DNA of 32,184 nt from Candidatus Flavonifractor merdigallinarum (GCA_019115265.1 DXDX01000039.1:1-32184), one strand, 5' to 3'; positions 1-7,936 are shown, counted from the stretch's first letter. Program-made: numbers and translations. The notes: a model not told the origin generated them from the sequence alone.

Positions 1-283
1 CGCAACCGGGCTAAAGTTCCGCTGCGGTGCCATTTGAACGGAACTTCCCGCCTATGAGGAAAGCGTTGTACTGCCATGCAAGACAAGTAACCGCAGAAAT
101 TGTAAGTCACCGCCAAAAAATGGGGCGGCCCCATAAAAAGGCCGCCCTTTTGGAGGGGAGTGGAGAGGGGAACGAGAAGTTCCCCTCTCCGCCTTTTCTT
201 TCCCCGGTTTCTTTTCGCGAAAAGAAATCGGGCGCCACCCGCGCAGGGTACCCGAGCCTGGCTGGCGGCCCGTGCGGCGAGCA
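1..283. repeat. Dispersed hairpin repeat, copy A (truncated by window edge)
   Basis: This gene-free stretch is the right part of a repeat that recurs at 9529-9931 and, inverted inside, at 24911-25283. It shares with them the segment CGCAACCGGGCT at the start, the core beginning CCTATGAGG at 51, the hairpin of GGGCGGCC with GGCCGCCC near 122-148, the GGAGAGGGGAAC/GTTCCCCTCTCC hairpin near 161-190, the TTTCTTTTCGCGAAAAGAAA palindrome near 209-228, and a right end matching the terminal sequence GGCCCGTGCGGCGAGC. The stop codon of the radical SAM gene lies eight bases beyond. The left end is outside the window. No credible protein is seen in it. Confidence 0.85.
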
Positions 284-290
284 CACCGAA

Positions 291-911
291 TCAGTCGGGG
301 ATATAGGCCCGCACCCGCAGCTGGGCACCCAGGCTCTCAGCCAAATCCCGGCAGCGCTGGATTTCCTCCGGGCTCTTGTCCTTGTCCACCACGGTCATCA
401 CCACATGGGGCACCTGATGCACCGCCAGGCGGGTAAACTCCAGCATAGCCTCCCACCCCTTCTCCCCGTCCCGGGGCTGGGTGACGGCACAGTACTCCTC
501 ACAGGTGGAGCCGTTGAGGGAGATGGACACGGTGTCCACCCGCCCATGGAGCTGGGGGGTCACGTCCCGTCCGTGGATCAGGTTGGCGTGTCCGTTGGTG
601 TTGATGCGCACCGGGGGCAGCTTGTCCCCAAAGCGCTCTTTGAGCTGGTCCACCAGCCAGCACAAATCGTCCACCCGATAGGTGGGCTCTCCGAAGCCGC
701 AGAACACCAGCTCCCGGTACTGGCTCATATCCCGGGCGAGCAGATTGTCCAGCGCCTCCTGCCGGGTGGGTTCGTGGTCCAGCCACAGATCGTCGGCGTA
801 GATGCTGCCCTTGTGGCCGTTGTGCCGCAGACAGAACACACAGGCACAGTCGCACTTGTTGGTGAGGTTGACGTACAGCGCCCCCTCGTACTCATAAGAG
901 ATGGTCATCAT
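291..911 (-). CDS. TatD-associated radical SAM protein
   Basis: A radical SAM protein of 206 residues. Near the N terminus it carries the CxxxCxxC cluster motif (within NKCDCACVFCLRHN) that binds the 4Fe-4S cluster used to cleave S-adenosylmethionine. It is short, lacks an obvious C-terminal SPASM domain, and resembles the TatD-linked radical SAM family (TIGR04038-like). I chose the ATG at 911 because AAGGAGGAGG lies about 8 bases upstream. A TTG at 935 would place the start before this ribosome site and inside tatD. It begins 16 bases after the tatD stop, so the two are co-transcribed. The substrate is unknown; the family link to TatD is known from gene neighbourhoods, not from chemistry. 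Its 3' end abuts repeat copy A. Confidence 0.88.
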   Translation of the reverse strand: MMTISYEYEGALYVNLTNKCDCACVFCLRHNGHKGSIYADDLWLDHEPTRQEALDNLLARDMSQYRELVFCGFGEPTYRVDDLCWLVDQLKERFGDKLPPVRINTNGHANLIHGRDVTPQLHGRVDTVSISLNGSTCEEYCAVTQPRDGEKGWEAMLEFTRLAVHQVPHVVMTVVDKDKSPEEIQRCRDLAESLGAQLRVRAYIPD

Positions 912-927
912 CCTGCCATCCTCCTCC

Positions 928-1692
928 TTACACAATGGAAAACAGCCGCCGCCCGTTGGCGGTGGTCTGGCGCTCTGCCTCCTCGGTGGAGAGCCCCTTC
1001 ACCTGGGCCACCGTCTCCGCCATCCGGTAGACATAGCCCGAGTGGTTGCGCCGCCCCCGGAAGGGCTCCGGGGCCATATAGGGCGCGTCGGTCTCCACCA
1101 GAATGCGCTCCAGCGGGACAGCCTCCAGCACCTCCAGTGCCTTCCGGGCGTTCTTGTAGGTGACCGGGCCGTCAAACCCCAGATACCACCCCAGCGCCAC
1201 CAGCTCCCGCGCCATCTCCACACTGCCGGAATAGCAGTGGAACACCCCGGTGACCTCCGGGAACTCCTTCACGATGGCCAGAGAGTCCCCGTGGGCCTCC
1301 CGGTCGTGGACAATCACCGGCAGATGGAGCGCCTGAGCCAACTCCAGCTGCCGCCGGAACACATTCTGCTGAAATTCCTTGGGCGGATTGTCCTTCCAGT
1401 AGTAGTCCAGGCCAATCTCCCCGATGGCCCGCACCTTGGGGTGGACGGCCAGATCCCGCAGCTTTGCCAGATCTTCATCCATCCAGTTGCCGCAGTCCCC
1501 CGGATGGACTCCTACGGCGGCGTAGATATAGGGGTAGCGCTCCGCCAGCTCCACACAGCTCCGGGAGGAGGGCAGATCACAGCCGGGACAGAGTACCAGC
1601 TCCACCCCCTGTTCCGGCAGGGCGGTGAGCAGTTCGTCCCGGTCGCTGTCAAAGCGCTCGTCATAGTAGTGGGCGTGGGTATCAAAGAGCAT
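928..1692 (-). CDS. tatD: TatD family metal-dependent deoxyribonuclease
   Basis: A 254-residue cytosolic TIM-barrel hydrolase of the TatD/YcfH family, which removes nucleotides from DNA 3' ends and acts on damaged DNA. The sequence shows the N-terminal metal motif FDTHAHY, the GEIGLDYYW motif, the VIVHDREAHGD histidine, FHCYSGS, and the ILVETDAPYMAPEPFRG motif with its metal-binding Asp, all in the usual order. Length is normal for the family (about 255-265). The ribosome site GGAGGAAGG precedes the ATG. A good sigma-A promoter lies at 1731-1759. It is the first gene of a two-gene operon with the radical SAM gene. The B. subtilis orthologue is often called yabD; the specific physiological role is not settled. 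Confidence 0.95.
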   Translation of the reverse strand: MLFDTHAHYYDERFDSDRDELLTALPEQGVELVLCPGCDLPSSRSCVELAERYPYIYAAVGVHPGDCGNWMDEDLAKLRDLAVHPKVRAIGEIGLDYYWKDNPPKEFQQNVFRRQLELAQALHLPVIVHDREAHGDSLAIVKEFPEVTGVFHCYSGSVEMARELVALGWYLGFDGPVTYKNARKALEVLEAVPLERILVETDAPYMAPEPFRGRRNHSGYVYRMAETVAQVKGLSTEEAERQTTANGRRLFSIV

Positions 1693-1730
1693 ATGGCCTT
1701 CCTCCTGCCATGGGCGTCAGTCTCCTGAGT

Positions 1731-1759
1731 ATCATACCCCTCTTTTCCCCGCTTTGCAA
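1731..1759 (-). promoter_or_regulatory. Sigma-A promoter for tatD operon
   Basis: On the minus strand, -35 TTGCAA (1754-1759), a 17-base spacer and -10 TATGAT (1731-1736), about 40 bases upstream of the tatD ATG. The -35 falls within a partly paired GC-rich sequence after the dehydrogenase gene (CCCCGC with GCGGGG), which lacks a T-run and so is not a clear terminator. Confidence 0.65.
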
Positions 1760-1781
1760 GGGAAATGCGGGGTAACTGAGC

Positions 1782-2723
1782 TCAGACCAGGTGGATGGGG
1801 GCGCCATCCAGCCAGGCCCGCAGATTTTCGCACACCAGCACGGCCCGCTTCTCCATGGACTGGGCGGTGGCAAAGGCGGCGTGGGGAGTGGCCAGCACAT
1901 GGGGTGCGGTGAGCAGGGGATGCTGGGAATCAATGGGAGGCTCCGTCTCAAAGACATCAATCCCCGCCCCCGCCAGCCGCCCGGCGTGGAGGGCGTCGGC
2001 CAGCGCGGCGCTGTCCACCACACTGCCCCGGGCGGTGTTGATAAGGAGGGCGGCGGGTTTCATTTTGGCGATGCGCGCCCCATTCATCAGGTGGTGGGTC
2101 TCCGCCGTGGCGGGGACATGGAGGGAGACGATGTCGCTCTGCTCCAGAAGAGTGTCCAAATCCACCTGTTCCACCCCCGGGAGGTGCTTTTCCGAGCGGT
2201 TGTAGCCCAATACCCGGCAGCCAAAGGCCTGGGCGATGGCGGCTACCCGGCTGCCGATGGCCCCCAGGCCCACCACGCCGAAGGTCTTGCCCTCCAGCTC
2301 GAAGCCCACCAGCCCGGCTTTGGTGCCGGAATGGCGGACCGCCTCGTCACACTGGGGGATGTTCCGGGCCAGAGACAGCACCAGACCAAAGACCAGGTCG
2401 GCCACCGCCACGGTGGAGTACCCGGCGCAGTTGGAGACGAGAATCCCCCGCTCCCGGCAGTAGTCCAAATCCACATGGTCCACCCCGGTAAAGGCCACAT
2501 TGATGTACTTCAGCTGGGGGCAGTGCTCCAGCACCGCCCGGCGGTAGGGGAAGTTGGAGAGCACCACCGCGTCCGCCTCCTGAGAGCGGCGGATAAGCTC
2601 CGCCGGGTCCTCGCTGCGGGTATCCCAGAGGGTGACTTCCATCCGCCCCGCCACAGCCTCTTTCACCATGGCGGCCAGCTTGTCCTGGGGAATGCCTAAG
2701 GGCTCCAAAATGGAAAGTTTCAT
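1782..2723 (-). CDS. NAD-dependent D-2-hydroxyacid dehydrogenase
   Basis: A 313-residue cytosolic oxidoreductase of the D-isomer 2-hydroxyacid dehydrogenase family, which interconverts 2-keto acids and D-2-hydroxy acids. The Rossmann motif GLGAIGSRVAAIA is followed by GYNRS at the cofactor-selecting end of the second strand. The catalytic triad residues are visible: Arg in NTARGSVVD, Glu in FETEPP, and His in ATPHAAF. Start at ATG 2723, with AAAGGAG 8 bases upstream; longer starts reach back over the preceding small gene. The substrate cannot be told from sequence; glycerate/phosphoglycerate-like and lactate-like members share these motifs. It follows the 39-residue gene by 35 bases and is probably co-transcribed with it. 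Confidence 0.92.
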   Translation of the reverse strand: MKLSILEPLGIPQDKLAAMVKEAVAGRMEVTLWDTRSEDPAELIRRSQEADAVVLSNFPYRRAVLEHCPQLKYINVAFTGVDHVDLDYCRERGILVSNCAGYSTVAVADLVFGLVLSLARNIPQCDEAVRHSGTKAGLVGFELEGKTFGVVGLGAIGSRVAAIAQAFGCRVLGYNRSEKHLPGVEQVDLDTLLEQSDIVSLHVPATAETHHLMNGARIAKMKPAALLINTARGSVVDSAALADALHAGRLAGAGIDVFETEPPIDSQHPLLTAPHVLATPHAAFATAQSMEKRAVLVCENLRAWLDGAPIHLV

Positions 2724-2758
2724 ACACGCGCTCCTTTTTGAAAATGGGTGCGCGGGGG

Positions 2759-2878
2759 TTATGCTGCCTGCGAGAGTTCGGCCAGCGCCTCTCCCTCGCT
2801 GTCGGCGGAAAAGCAAAACCGCCCGGCACTGTCGTATACTTCAATATGTCCGCAGACCCATTTCAGCTCGTAATTCAT
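2759..2878 (-). CDS. Small conserved-looking protein, 39 residues
   Basis: A short gene encoding a 39-residue acidic soluble peptide that begins MNYELKWVCGHIEVYD and ends EALAELSQAA. It has a ribosome site (AAGGGAG, about 9 bases before the ATG), a clean stop codon, and lies 35 bases before the dehydrogenase start in the same direction. No signal peptide or membrane segment is visible. The alternation of charged and aromatic residues followed by an acidic helix-like tail suggests a small folded beta-alpha unit. I do not recognise a named family with certainty. Small proteins of this look seem to occur in related Clostridia, but that is memory and not checked. Support is the ribosome site, the frame and the operon-like position. 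Confidence 0.65.
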   Translation of the reverse strand: MNYELKWVCGHIEVYDSAGRFCFSADSEGEALAELSQAA

Positions 2879-2890
2879 GAAAGACGCTCC

Positions 2891-2928
2891 CTTCTCTTGC
2901 AGTTGGGTCCAGTGTACCACAAGAGAAG
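2891..2928 (-). promoter_or_regulatory. Inverted repeat around a candidate -10, possible operator
   Basis: The 9-base arms CTTCTCTTG (2891-2899) and CAAGAGAAG (2920-2928) are perfect inverted repeats separated by 20 bases. They flank TACACT on the minus strand (2911-2916), a plausible -10 for the small gene and dehydrogenase. No convincing -35 is seen. The spacing equals about three helical turns centre to centre, which fits a dimeric repressor site; that is inference. Confidence 0.4.
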
Positions 2929-2947
2929 TACCATAAATGGGACTCTA

Positions 2948-3631
2948 TTACTCCTCGTCGGGGACGGGAGTGTTGGAGAGGTCGGAGAGGAACTGCGCCC
3001 ACGCCTCCGGGTGGCGGACATAGTAGAGGGGGCACTCCTTTCCGGTGACGTCGTAGTGGCGGATGACCTGGCTGTTGTCCAGGTGGTACTCCTCCTGGAG
3101 CCAGCGCACCAGGCGCAGCAGAGAGTCGTAAGTAGCCTGAGAGAACTCCCCCTCCTCGTCGGGGTGGCAGCACTCAATGGAGATGGTGTCCACATTGCGC
3201 TGGCTGGTGCAGTAGGCAATCTCGTCCAGCGGCACGCACTGGATGATCTCCCCGTCCAGGCCGATGAGGAAGTGGCTGCTGGCGTAGGTCTCCCCACTCT
3301 CGGCCAGACCGGCAAAGTAGCTGCGGTTCTGCTCGGCGGTGGTCCCAGGGTTGCCTACATAGTGGACCACCACGCCGGTGACTTCCTCCAAGGGGGTCCC
3401 CGGTCGGGAGTAGGGATTGACCTCCAGAAGCTCCTGCTGAATCCAGGAGGGAATATCCGGGGGGGTAGGTTCTGTGTTCCGGCTGCTCAACAGAAGCTGG
3501 ATACCGCGGATGCCCAGCAGAAGCACCACCACGGCGGCCAGAATAATGGGCAGACGGAGCGGGGGGTAGCGGTGGGGGGAGCGGGTGGGGCGGGCCACCC
3601 GCTTGCCGCCCCGGGAATTGGGCTCAATCAT
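2948..3631 (-). CDS. Membrane-anchored N-acetylmuramoyl-L-alanine amidase
   Basis: A 227-residue amidase_2 (PGRP-like zinc amidase) that should cut the bond between muramic acid and the stem peptide outside the membrane. A short basic N terminus is followed by one hydrophobic segment at about residues 32-53 (an uncleaved anchor), then a linker and the catalytic domain from about residue 80. Zinc ligands fit the family pattern: His in VVVHYVGNPG, His in VIRHYDVTG and Cys in GKECP. Substrate-side motifs SSHFLIGLDG and ISIECCHP are also present. Start ATG 3631 has GGAGGAGG upstream; longer starts run into the terminator of the protease gene. It stands alone between other genes. Role in wall turnover or germination is inference. 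Confidence 0.92.
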   Translation of the reverse strand: MIEPNSRGGKRVARPTRSPHRYPPLRLPIILAAVVVLLLGIRGIQLLLSSRNTEPTPPDIPSWIQQELLEVNPYSRPGTPLEEVTGVVVHYVGNPGTTAEQNRSYFAGLAESGETYASSHFLIGLDGEIIQCVPLDEIAYCTSQRNVDTISIECCHPDEEGEFSQATYDSLLRLVRWLQEEYHLDNSQVIRHYDVTGKECPLYYVRHPEAWAQFLSDLSNTPVPDEE

Positions 3632-3758
3632 GTGGGTTCCTCCTCCCGGCCAAAGGGGACAGGCCGGTGTGATGCCACCATTATAACAAATTTTTCGCCC
3701 CGCGTCCCCTTTTTCCGCCCAGTTCTCAGGGGGCAATTTTCCCCGGAACATTGGCCGC

Positions 3759-3799
3759 AAAAAATCCCCGGAGGGGCGGAAATCCGCCCCTCCGGGGAT
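3759..3799 (-). terminator. Intrinsic terminator of the HtrA protease gene
   Basis: A perfect 17-base inverted repeat (3764-3780 and 3783-3799, arms beginning ATCCCCGGAGGGG) is followed on the minus strand by six Ts (3764-3759). It lies 20 bases after the protease stop codon. The RNA stem is shorter than the DNA repeat because a two-base loop is not possible. Confidence 0.9.
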
Positions 3800-3819
3800 G
3801 GAATGCGAGGGAGAACGGC

Positions 3820-5205
3820 TTAATAGCCAAAGCCGAAGGGCCAATTGAAGTAGTAGCCGCTGTTGCCGCCATTTTGCTGCTGCTGCTGAGCGGCCTGCTG
3901 GCGCTGCTGGGAGAGCTCATCCTTCAAATCGCTGAGGGCGTCCTGGCGCTCCTGGTTGTCCTCGTCCAGGGTGACGGTCACATCCTGCTTGGCGCCGTCC
4001 CGGTAGAGGGTAAAGGTGACGGTGTCGCCCGCCTTCTTGTCCTGAATGGCGGTTTTCAGCGCGTCGGAGGAGTCCACCTCCGTGCCGTCCACGGCGCAGA
4101 TGATGTCGCCCTGCTGGATGCCGGCCTTGTTGGCGCAGGAGCCATCCAGCACGCCCTCCACATAGGCGCCGGCGGGGACACCGTACTGGGTGGCGGCGGA
4201 GGACACGTCGGTCATCAGGATGCCCACATTGGGCTTGCCGGTGACATAGCCGTGCTCAATGATATCGGTAATCATGTCCTTTACGTCATTGATGGGGATG
4301 GCGAAGCCCAGACCCTCAATGCTGGCCTTGGAGGAGGAGCCGCTGCTGGAGAGCTTGGCGGAGGTGATGCCCACCACTTCGCCGTAGGAGTTGAAGAGGG
4401 GGCCGCCGGAGTTGCCGGAGTTGATGGCGGTGTTGGTCTGGAGCATGTTCATGGTCTCACCCTCGCTGGTGGTGACGGTACGGTCCTTGGCGGAAACCAG
4501 ACCGTCGGTGAGGGACCAGGTCAGCTCACCCAAGGGGTTGCCGATGGTGTACACCGGCTCGCCCACTACCAGGGCGTCCGAGTCGCCCAGGGTGACGGCG
4601 TGGAGGCCGGTGGCCTCAATTTTCAGAACGGCGATGTCGTTGTCGGCCTCGCCGCCCACCAGCTTGGCGTCGTAGCTGGTGCCATCCACAAAGGCCACCT
4701 TAATGGAGGTAGCGCCCTTGATGATATGGTAGTTGGTGACGATGTATCCGTCGGAGGAGATGATAAAGCCGGAGCCGGCGGCGGCGCCCTGAACGGGGAA
4801 GCCGTAGGTGTTGGTGTCCACCAGCTCGGTGGTGATGCCCACGCAGGCGTCTACATAGGTGGCGTAAATCTGGGAGGCGGACATGGCCTGGCCGGACTGG
4901 ACACTGGTAGTGTCCACGTTCACCGGCTCATGGGTGCCCTCGTAGATGGTGGTCTGGTCGCCCTTCTGGGTCAGGTACCAGATGCCGCCGCCCCCGGCCA
5001 AGCCGCCCAGCAGGGCACAGCACAGGCTCAGCGCCACAATCTTGGCCGCCCCGCCCTTCTTTTTCTTCTTGGGGGGCTGGGGCAGGCCGCCCTCCGGCAC
5101 CTCCCAGGGGTTGTTCTGAACGTGAAAGTCATGACTCTCTATGGGTCTGCCGGAGAGGTGGCTGGAATCCTCATTCCGGTTGGGATCGTAATTGCCGTAG
5201 TACAT
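3820..5205 (-). CDS. HtrA/DegP-like serine protease with PDZ domain
   Basis: A 461-residue membrane-tethered serine protease of the S1C family that degrades misfolded proteins at the outer face of the membrane. Residues 1-50 are a polar cytosolic tail ending in a run of lysines; 55-78 form the single membrane segment; the trypsin-like domain follows with His160 (VTNYHIIKG), Asp190 (DNDIAVLK) and Ser266 (GNSGGPL); one PDZ domain covers about 320-420; the last 40 residues are a Gln/Asn-rich tail. The usual NNHV is NYHI here, but the triad is complete. Start ATG has AAAGGAG 9 bases upstream. Length and order match HtrA/HtrB/YyxA of Bacillus. A strong terminator follows. Confidence 0.95.
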   Translation of the reverse strand: MYYGNYDPNRNEDSSHLSGRPIESHDFHVQNNPWEVPEGGLPQPPKKKKKGGAAKIVALSLCCALLGGLAGGGGIWYLTQKGDQTTIYEGTHEPVNVDTTSVQSGQAMSASQIYATYVDACVGITTELVDTNTYGFPVQGAAAGSGFIISSDGYIVTNYHIIKGATSIKVAFVDGTSYDAKLVGGEADNDIAVLKIEATGLHAVTLGDSDALVVGEPVYTIGNPLGELTWSLTDGLVSAKDRTVTTSEGETMNMLQTNTAINSGNSGGPLFNSYGEVVGITSAKLSSSGSSSKASIEGLGFAIPINDVKDMITDIIEHGYVTGKPNVGILMTDVSSAATQYGVPAGAYVEGVLDGSCANKAGIQQGDIICAVDGTEVDSSDALKTAIQDKKAGDTVTFTLYRDGAKQDVTVTLDEDNQERQDALSDLKDELSQQRQQAAQQQQQNGGNSGYYFNWPFGFGY

Positions 5206-5252
5206 ACAAGTCGCTCCTTTTTCCTGGTGTTCCTCTTGAAGTGCCTTTAGAA

Positions 5253-5289
5253 TAAACGGAAAATATGTCTAAAGCGTGAAGAAACTTCA
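5253..5289. promoter_or_regulatory. Inverted repeats upstream of the HtrA gene
   Basis: The short gap between the permease stop and the protease start is AT-rich and holds two inverted repeats: CTTTAGA/TCTAAAG arms about 16 bases apart (near 5247-5276) and GTGAAG/CTTCAC (5277-5291), which overlaps the permease stop codon. The first could be an operator or part of the protease promoter. The second could be a weak terminator. I see no clear -35/-10 pair. Confidence 0.3.
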
Positions 5290-6477
5290 CATGTTTTTTG
5301 AATTTGTTTCGCCGCCCGGACGATTGTGGAAAAAGGCCCACAGATCCCCCGCTGCCAGACGCAGATCGGCTATGGTATTGTGGAATACCCCCAGGCGGAC
5401 GATGTTGATGATTACTAGGAACACCACCGGCCCCAGCACCATCCCCAAAACGCCCCCCACGCGCATTCCCACATAGATGCTGACGAGGGACAGGATGGGA
5501 GAGAGGCCGGTCTGGTCCCCCACCGCCTTGGGCTCGCCCACCCGACGGAAGAGGGCCACCACCCCCCAGATCACCATCAGCTCCACCGCATGGCGCACAT
5601 CCCGTGTGACCAAATCAATTACCGCCCAGGGCACCAGCACTGTGCCGGAGCCCAGAATGGGGATGAAGTCCAGCACCGCCAGCAAGAAGGCCAGCAGCAG
5701 GGCATAGGGCTGTCTGATGAGGATGAAGCCGATGAGCAGGATAAAGAATACCCCCACCGAGAGGATAAACTCCGCCTTCACATAGCCGCCGAAGGCGCTC
5801 ACCGCAGCGGCGCGGACCTCCGAGAGAAGGTGGCGCACCGGCTCGGGCAGGCGGTGGGTGGCCAGATAGCGCAGGCGGGGGTAGTCGGCGGTGATGAAAT
5901 AGGAGCCCATCAGGAACACCACTGCCGCCACCGCAAAGGAGGGCACCGACGAGGCCACATCCGCCGCGCCGCTGGCCAGTGTGCGCACCAGAGAGGGCAG
6001 CGTATCAGAGAACCAGTCCAGCAGGTCTACCCCCAGATTGGTGAGCGCCTCCTGAGCGGATGCGCCCAGCTGGGCGGGAAAGAGGGTGAAGAGCCGCTGG
6101 AAGAAGAGATTCACCGCGTCCACGGTGGCGCTCAGTTCCGCCTCCAGCGACTCCCAGTTGGCCACCAGAGCGGCAGTCTCTTCCGCGATGTTCCACACAA
6201 AGACGGTGATGACGCCGCCCACCACCGCCAGAATGAACAGAATCAGCAAAATGGAGATGAGCTTGCGGGAGATGCCCAGCCGCTGGTGGAGGGTGCGCAC
6301 CAGGGGGTTCAGGAGCCAGGCGGTGCACAGCGCCAGGAAAAAGGGCATCAGCAGGGAGAAAAGGGGTAGGCCCACCCGTGTCAGGAGCAGCCAGGCCAGC
6401 CCCACCAAAGCCAGACGGACACTCAGACGTATCCACAGCCTGCCCCGTTCCCGCCAGGATAATTCCTGTGCTTCCAT
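5287..6477 (-). CDS. AI-2E family transporter (YtvI/PerM-like permease)
   Basis: A 396-residue polytopic membrane protein of the AI-2E family. Hydrophobic segments at about residues 14-30, 35-55 and 68-95 are followed by a long amphipathic extracytosolic stretch, then several helices including VGVFFILLIGFILI and LLLAFLLAVLDFIPILGSG. The DFIPILGSG motif and the closing GVLGMVLGPVVFL are typical. Members have been linked to autoinducer-2 export, sodium/proton antiport or other export; the substrate here cannot be told. The ATG has AAGGAGGA upstream, and a possible -10 TATACT lies at 6520-6525. The name must not be read as evidence of quorum sensing, since no luxS is in the window. Confidence 0.92.
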   Translation of the reverse strand: MEAQELSWRERGRLWIRLSVRLALVGLAWLLLTRVGLPLFSLLMPFFLALCTAWLLNPLVRTLHQRLGISRKLISILLILFILAVVGGVITVFVWNIAEETAALVANWESLEAELSATVDAVNLFFQRLFTLFPAQLGASAQEALTNLGVDLLDWFSDTLPSLVRTLASGAADVASSVPSFAVAAVVFLMGSYFITADYPRLRYLATHRLPEPVRHLLSEVRAAAVSAFGGYVKAEFILSVGVFFILLIGFILIRQPYALLLAFLLAVLDFIPILGSGTVLVPWAVIDLVTRDVRHAVELMVIWGVVALFRRVGEPKAVGDQTGLSPILSLVSIYVGMRVGGVLGMVLGPVVFLVIINIVRLGVFHNTIADLRLAAGDLWAFFHNRPGGETNSKNM

Positions 6478-6566
6478 AAAATCAGTTCCTCCTTCGTTGC
6501 GCGTTGTGGCAGTGAGGCCAGTATAGCACGCGGACAGCCGGAAAGGAGGACTATTTTATGAATTTT

Positions 6567-7736
6567 TTACTGGAGGCCCAGAAAAACCTGCCCCGCGGCC
6601 CGGGCAAAGCAGCGCGCCGCCCGCAGCGCCTCCTGGAGGGTGTTGCCGTGGGTCCCCACCTCCACCAGAAGGGAGCCGGGGGACAGCTCCTGATTGTACA
6701 CGGAGCCGCGCAGCGTGATGGGCCGGGCCAGCGTGGGATAGAGGGTATCCATGCTCTTTTGAATCCTCAGAGCCAGCGCCAGATTCTGCTGCCAGTTGGG
6801 GTGGCCGGAGCCGCTGCCCAGCACCAGCATGACCTGGGCGGTCTTTTCCCCATCCACGGTGGTCACCGCCTTGTAGACGGTGCCGTCGCTCCCCACCAGA
6901 GCGTCCCGGTGGATGTCCAGAATGAGGCGGATGGAGGGGTATTCCGCCAGATAATTCTCCACCGCTGCCCCCGAGCGGGTGTAGGCCCCATTATATTGGG
7001 GATAGTCATAGAGGGTGCGGTCGTGGAGTACCGTGAGGCCCATCTCGGTAAACACCTCCGCCATCTCGTCCCCTACCCGCACCACGTTGTAATTCTCATC
7101 CAGGGTGCGGGAATTGCCGTCGCTGGGGGTGTACACGTCCTCCCCGTCGGGGGTATACGCCTCCGAGCCGTGGGTGTGGATGAGCAGGATTTGGGGGCCG
7201 GAGTCGGGCAGGGTGATATTCACCCCCGCCGCCCACGCCGCTGCCATGTCCACCGACAAATTGGTGCGGTTGTAGAGGTAGAGGCCCTGCGTCTCCTCAT
7301 AGCCCTCTCCCCCGCTGACCACCAGCGTCCGCTCCACCACCGAGGAGCTGTCTGTGCTGGGGGCGGGGGTTTCGCTCTCCTCGGGTGCGGCATCGGGGGC
7401 GGGTGTTTCTTCCTGGGGCAGCAAATCCAGGGTGGTACCCTCCTCCGGCTCCTCCACCCCCGCCCCGGACAGCCCCTGCCGCAGCAGGGCGGACTGGTCC
7501 ACCACCAGACGCTCCCACAAATCCAGCTCGTCCATCACGCCGCCCTGGCCCGCCGCTGCCCCCAGCTCCGAGCGGAGCAGGGCCGCTACCACATCCGGCT
7601 CCTCCCCCAGAGACAAGAGAGCCTGTCCCACCTGTCCCCCCGCCCCGGCCAGCAGCGCCAATACCGCCAGTGTGGCCAGGAAAAAGGCGGCGCACCGCCG
7701 GAGCAGCCGCAGCCACTGAATCCCTTGACGTCCCAT
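6567..7736 (-). CDS. spoIIP: Stage II sporulation protein P, SpoIIP
   Basis: A 389-residue cell-wall hydrolase that acts with SpoIID and SpoIIM during engulfment of the forespore, working as an amidase and an endopeptidase. An N-terminal basic stretch and one membrane segment (about residues 16-38) place it outside the mother-cell membrane. A low-complexity Pro/Glu/Ser linker precedes the catalytic domain. Family motifs are visible: ILLIHTHGSEAYTP, VVRVGDEMAEVF, YDYPQYNGAYTRSG, IRLILDIHRDAL and a closing LLVEVGTHGNTL with the conserved Glu. Start ATG 7736 has AAAGGA 9 bases upstream. In Bacillus it follows gpr; here no gpr is near. Its presence shows that the organism can, or recently could, form endospores. 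Confidence 0.95.
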   Translation of the reverse strand: MGRQGIQWLRLLRRCAAFFLATLAVLALLAGAGGQVGQALLSLGEEPDVVAALLRSELGAAAGQGGVMDELDLWERLVVDQSALLRQGLSGAGVEEPEEGTTLDLLPQEETPAPDAAPEESETPAPSTDSSSVVERTLVVSGGEGYEETQGLYLYNRTNLSVDMAAAWAAGVNITLPDSGPQILLIHTHGSEAYTPDGEDVYTPSDGNSRTLDENYNVVRVGDEMAEVFTEMGLTVLHDRTLYDYPQYNGAYTRSGAAVENYLAEYPSIRLILDIHRDALVGSDGTVYKAVTTVDGEKTAQVMLVLGSGSGHPNWQQNLALALRIQKSMDTLYPTLARPITLRGSVYNQELSPGSLLVEVGTHGNTLQEALRAARCFARAAGQVFLGLQ

Positions 7737-7840
7737 ATGGACACATCCTTTCTCTTCCGCGTCTTGCTCCCATCCTATGCGCCGGAGGGCCGGGGCAGAC
7801 CAAAAAAGCGCGGTATGCCGGAGAAGGGGGCCGGGAGCGC

Positions 7841-7868
7841 TTGACTTTTCTACGGTTTCCGATATAAT
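7841..7868 (+). promoter_or_regulatory. Sigma-A promoter for degV-like gene
   Basis: TTGACT (7841-7846), a 16-base spacer and TATAAT (7863-7868), about 68 bases upstream of the DegV start. It lies in the divergent gap with spoIIP and is one of the best sigma-A matches in the window. Confidence 0.8.
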
Positions 7869-7936
7869 AGCGGCGAGTATAAGTTTTAGGCCGGGATAAC
7901 TGGTCATTTTTGGCCGAGAAAGGAAGAAAAACGTCT

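Noticed and set aside
3751-5250. Long open frame on the plus strand opposite the HtrA gene
   Set aside because: It is the antisense shadow of a protein with a full catalytic triad and PDZ domain; composition is Gly, Val and His rich without domains.
5287-6477. Quorum-sensing function from the AI-2E family name
   Set aside because: The family name reflects one early report; most members have other or unknown cargo, and no luxS or AI-2 receptor gene is present here.
6558-7844. Plus-strand open frame with a good-looking ribosome site (AAAGGAGG) opposite spoIIP
   Set aside because: The protein is rich in Pro, Gly, His and Gln in the pattern of an antisense frame of a GC-rich gene, and SpoIIP on the other strand has full family motifs. 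The ribosome-site match lies in a non-coding gap and is probably chance.
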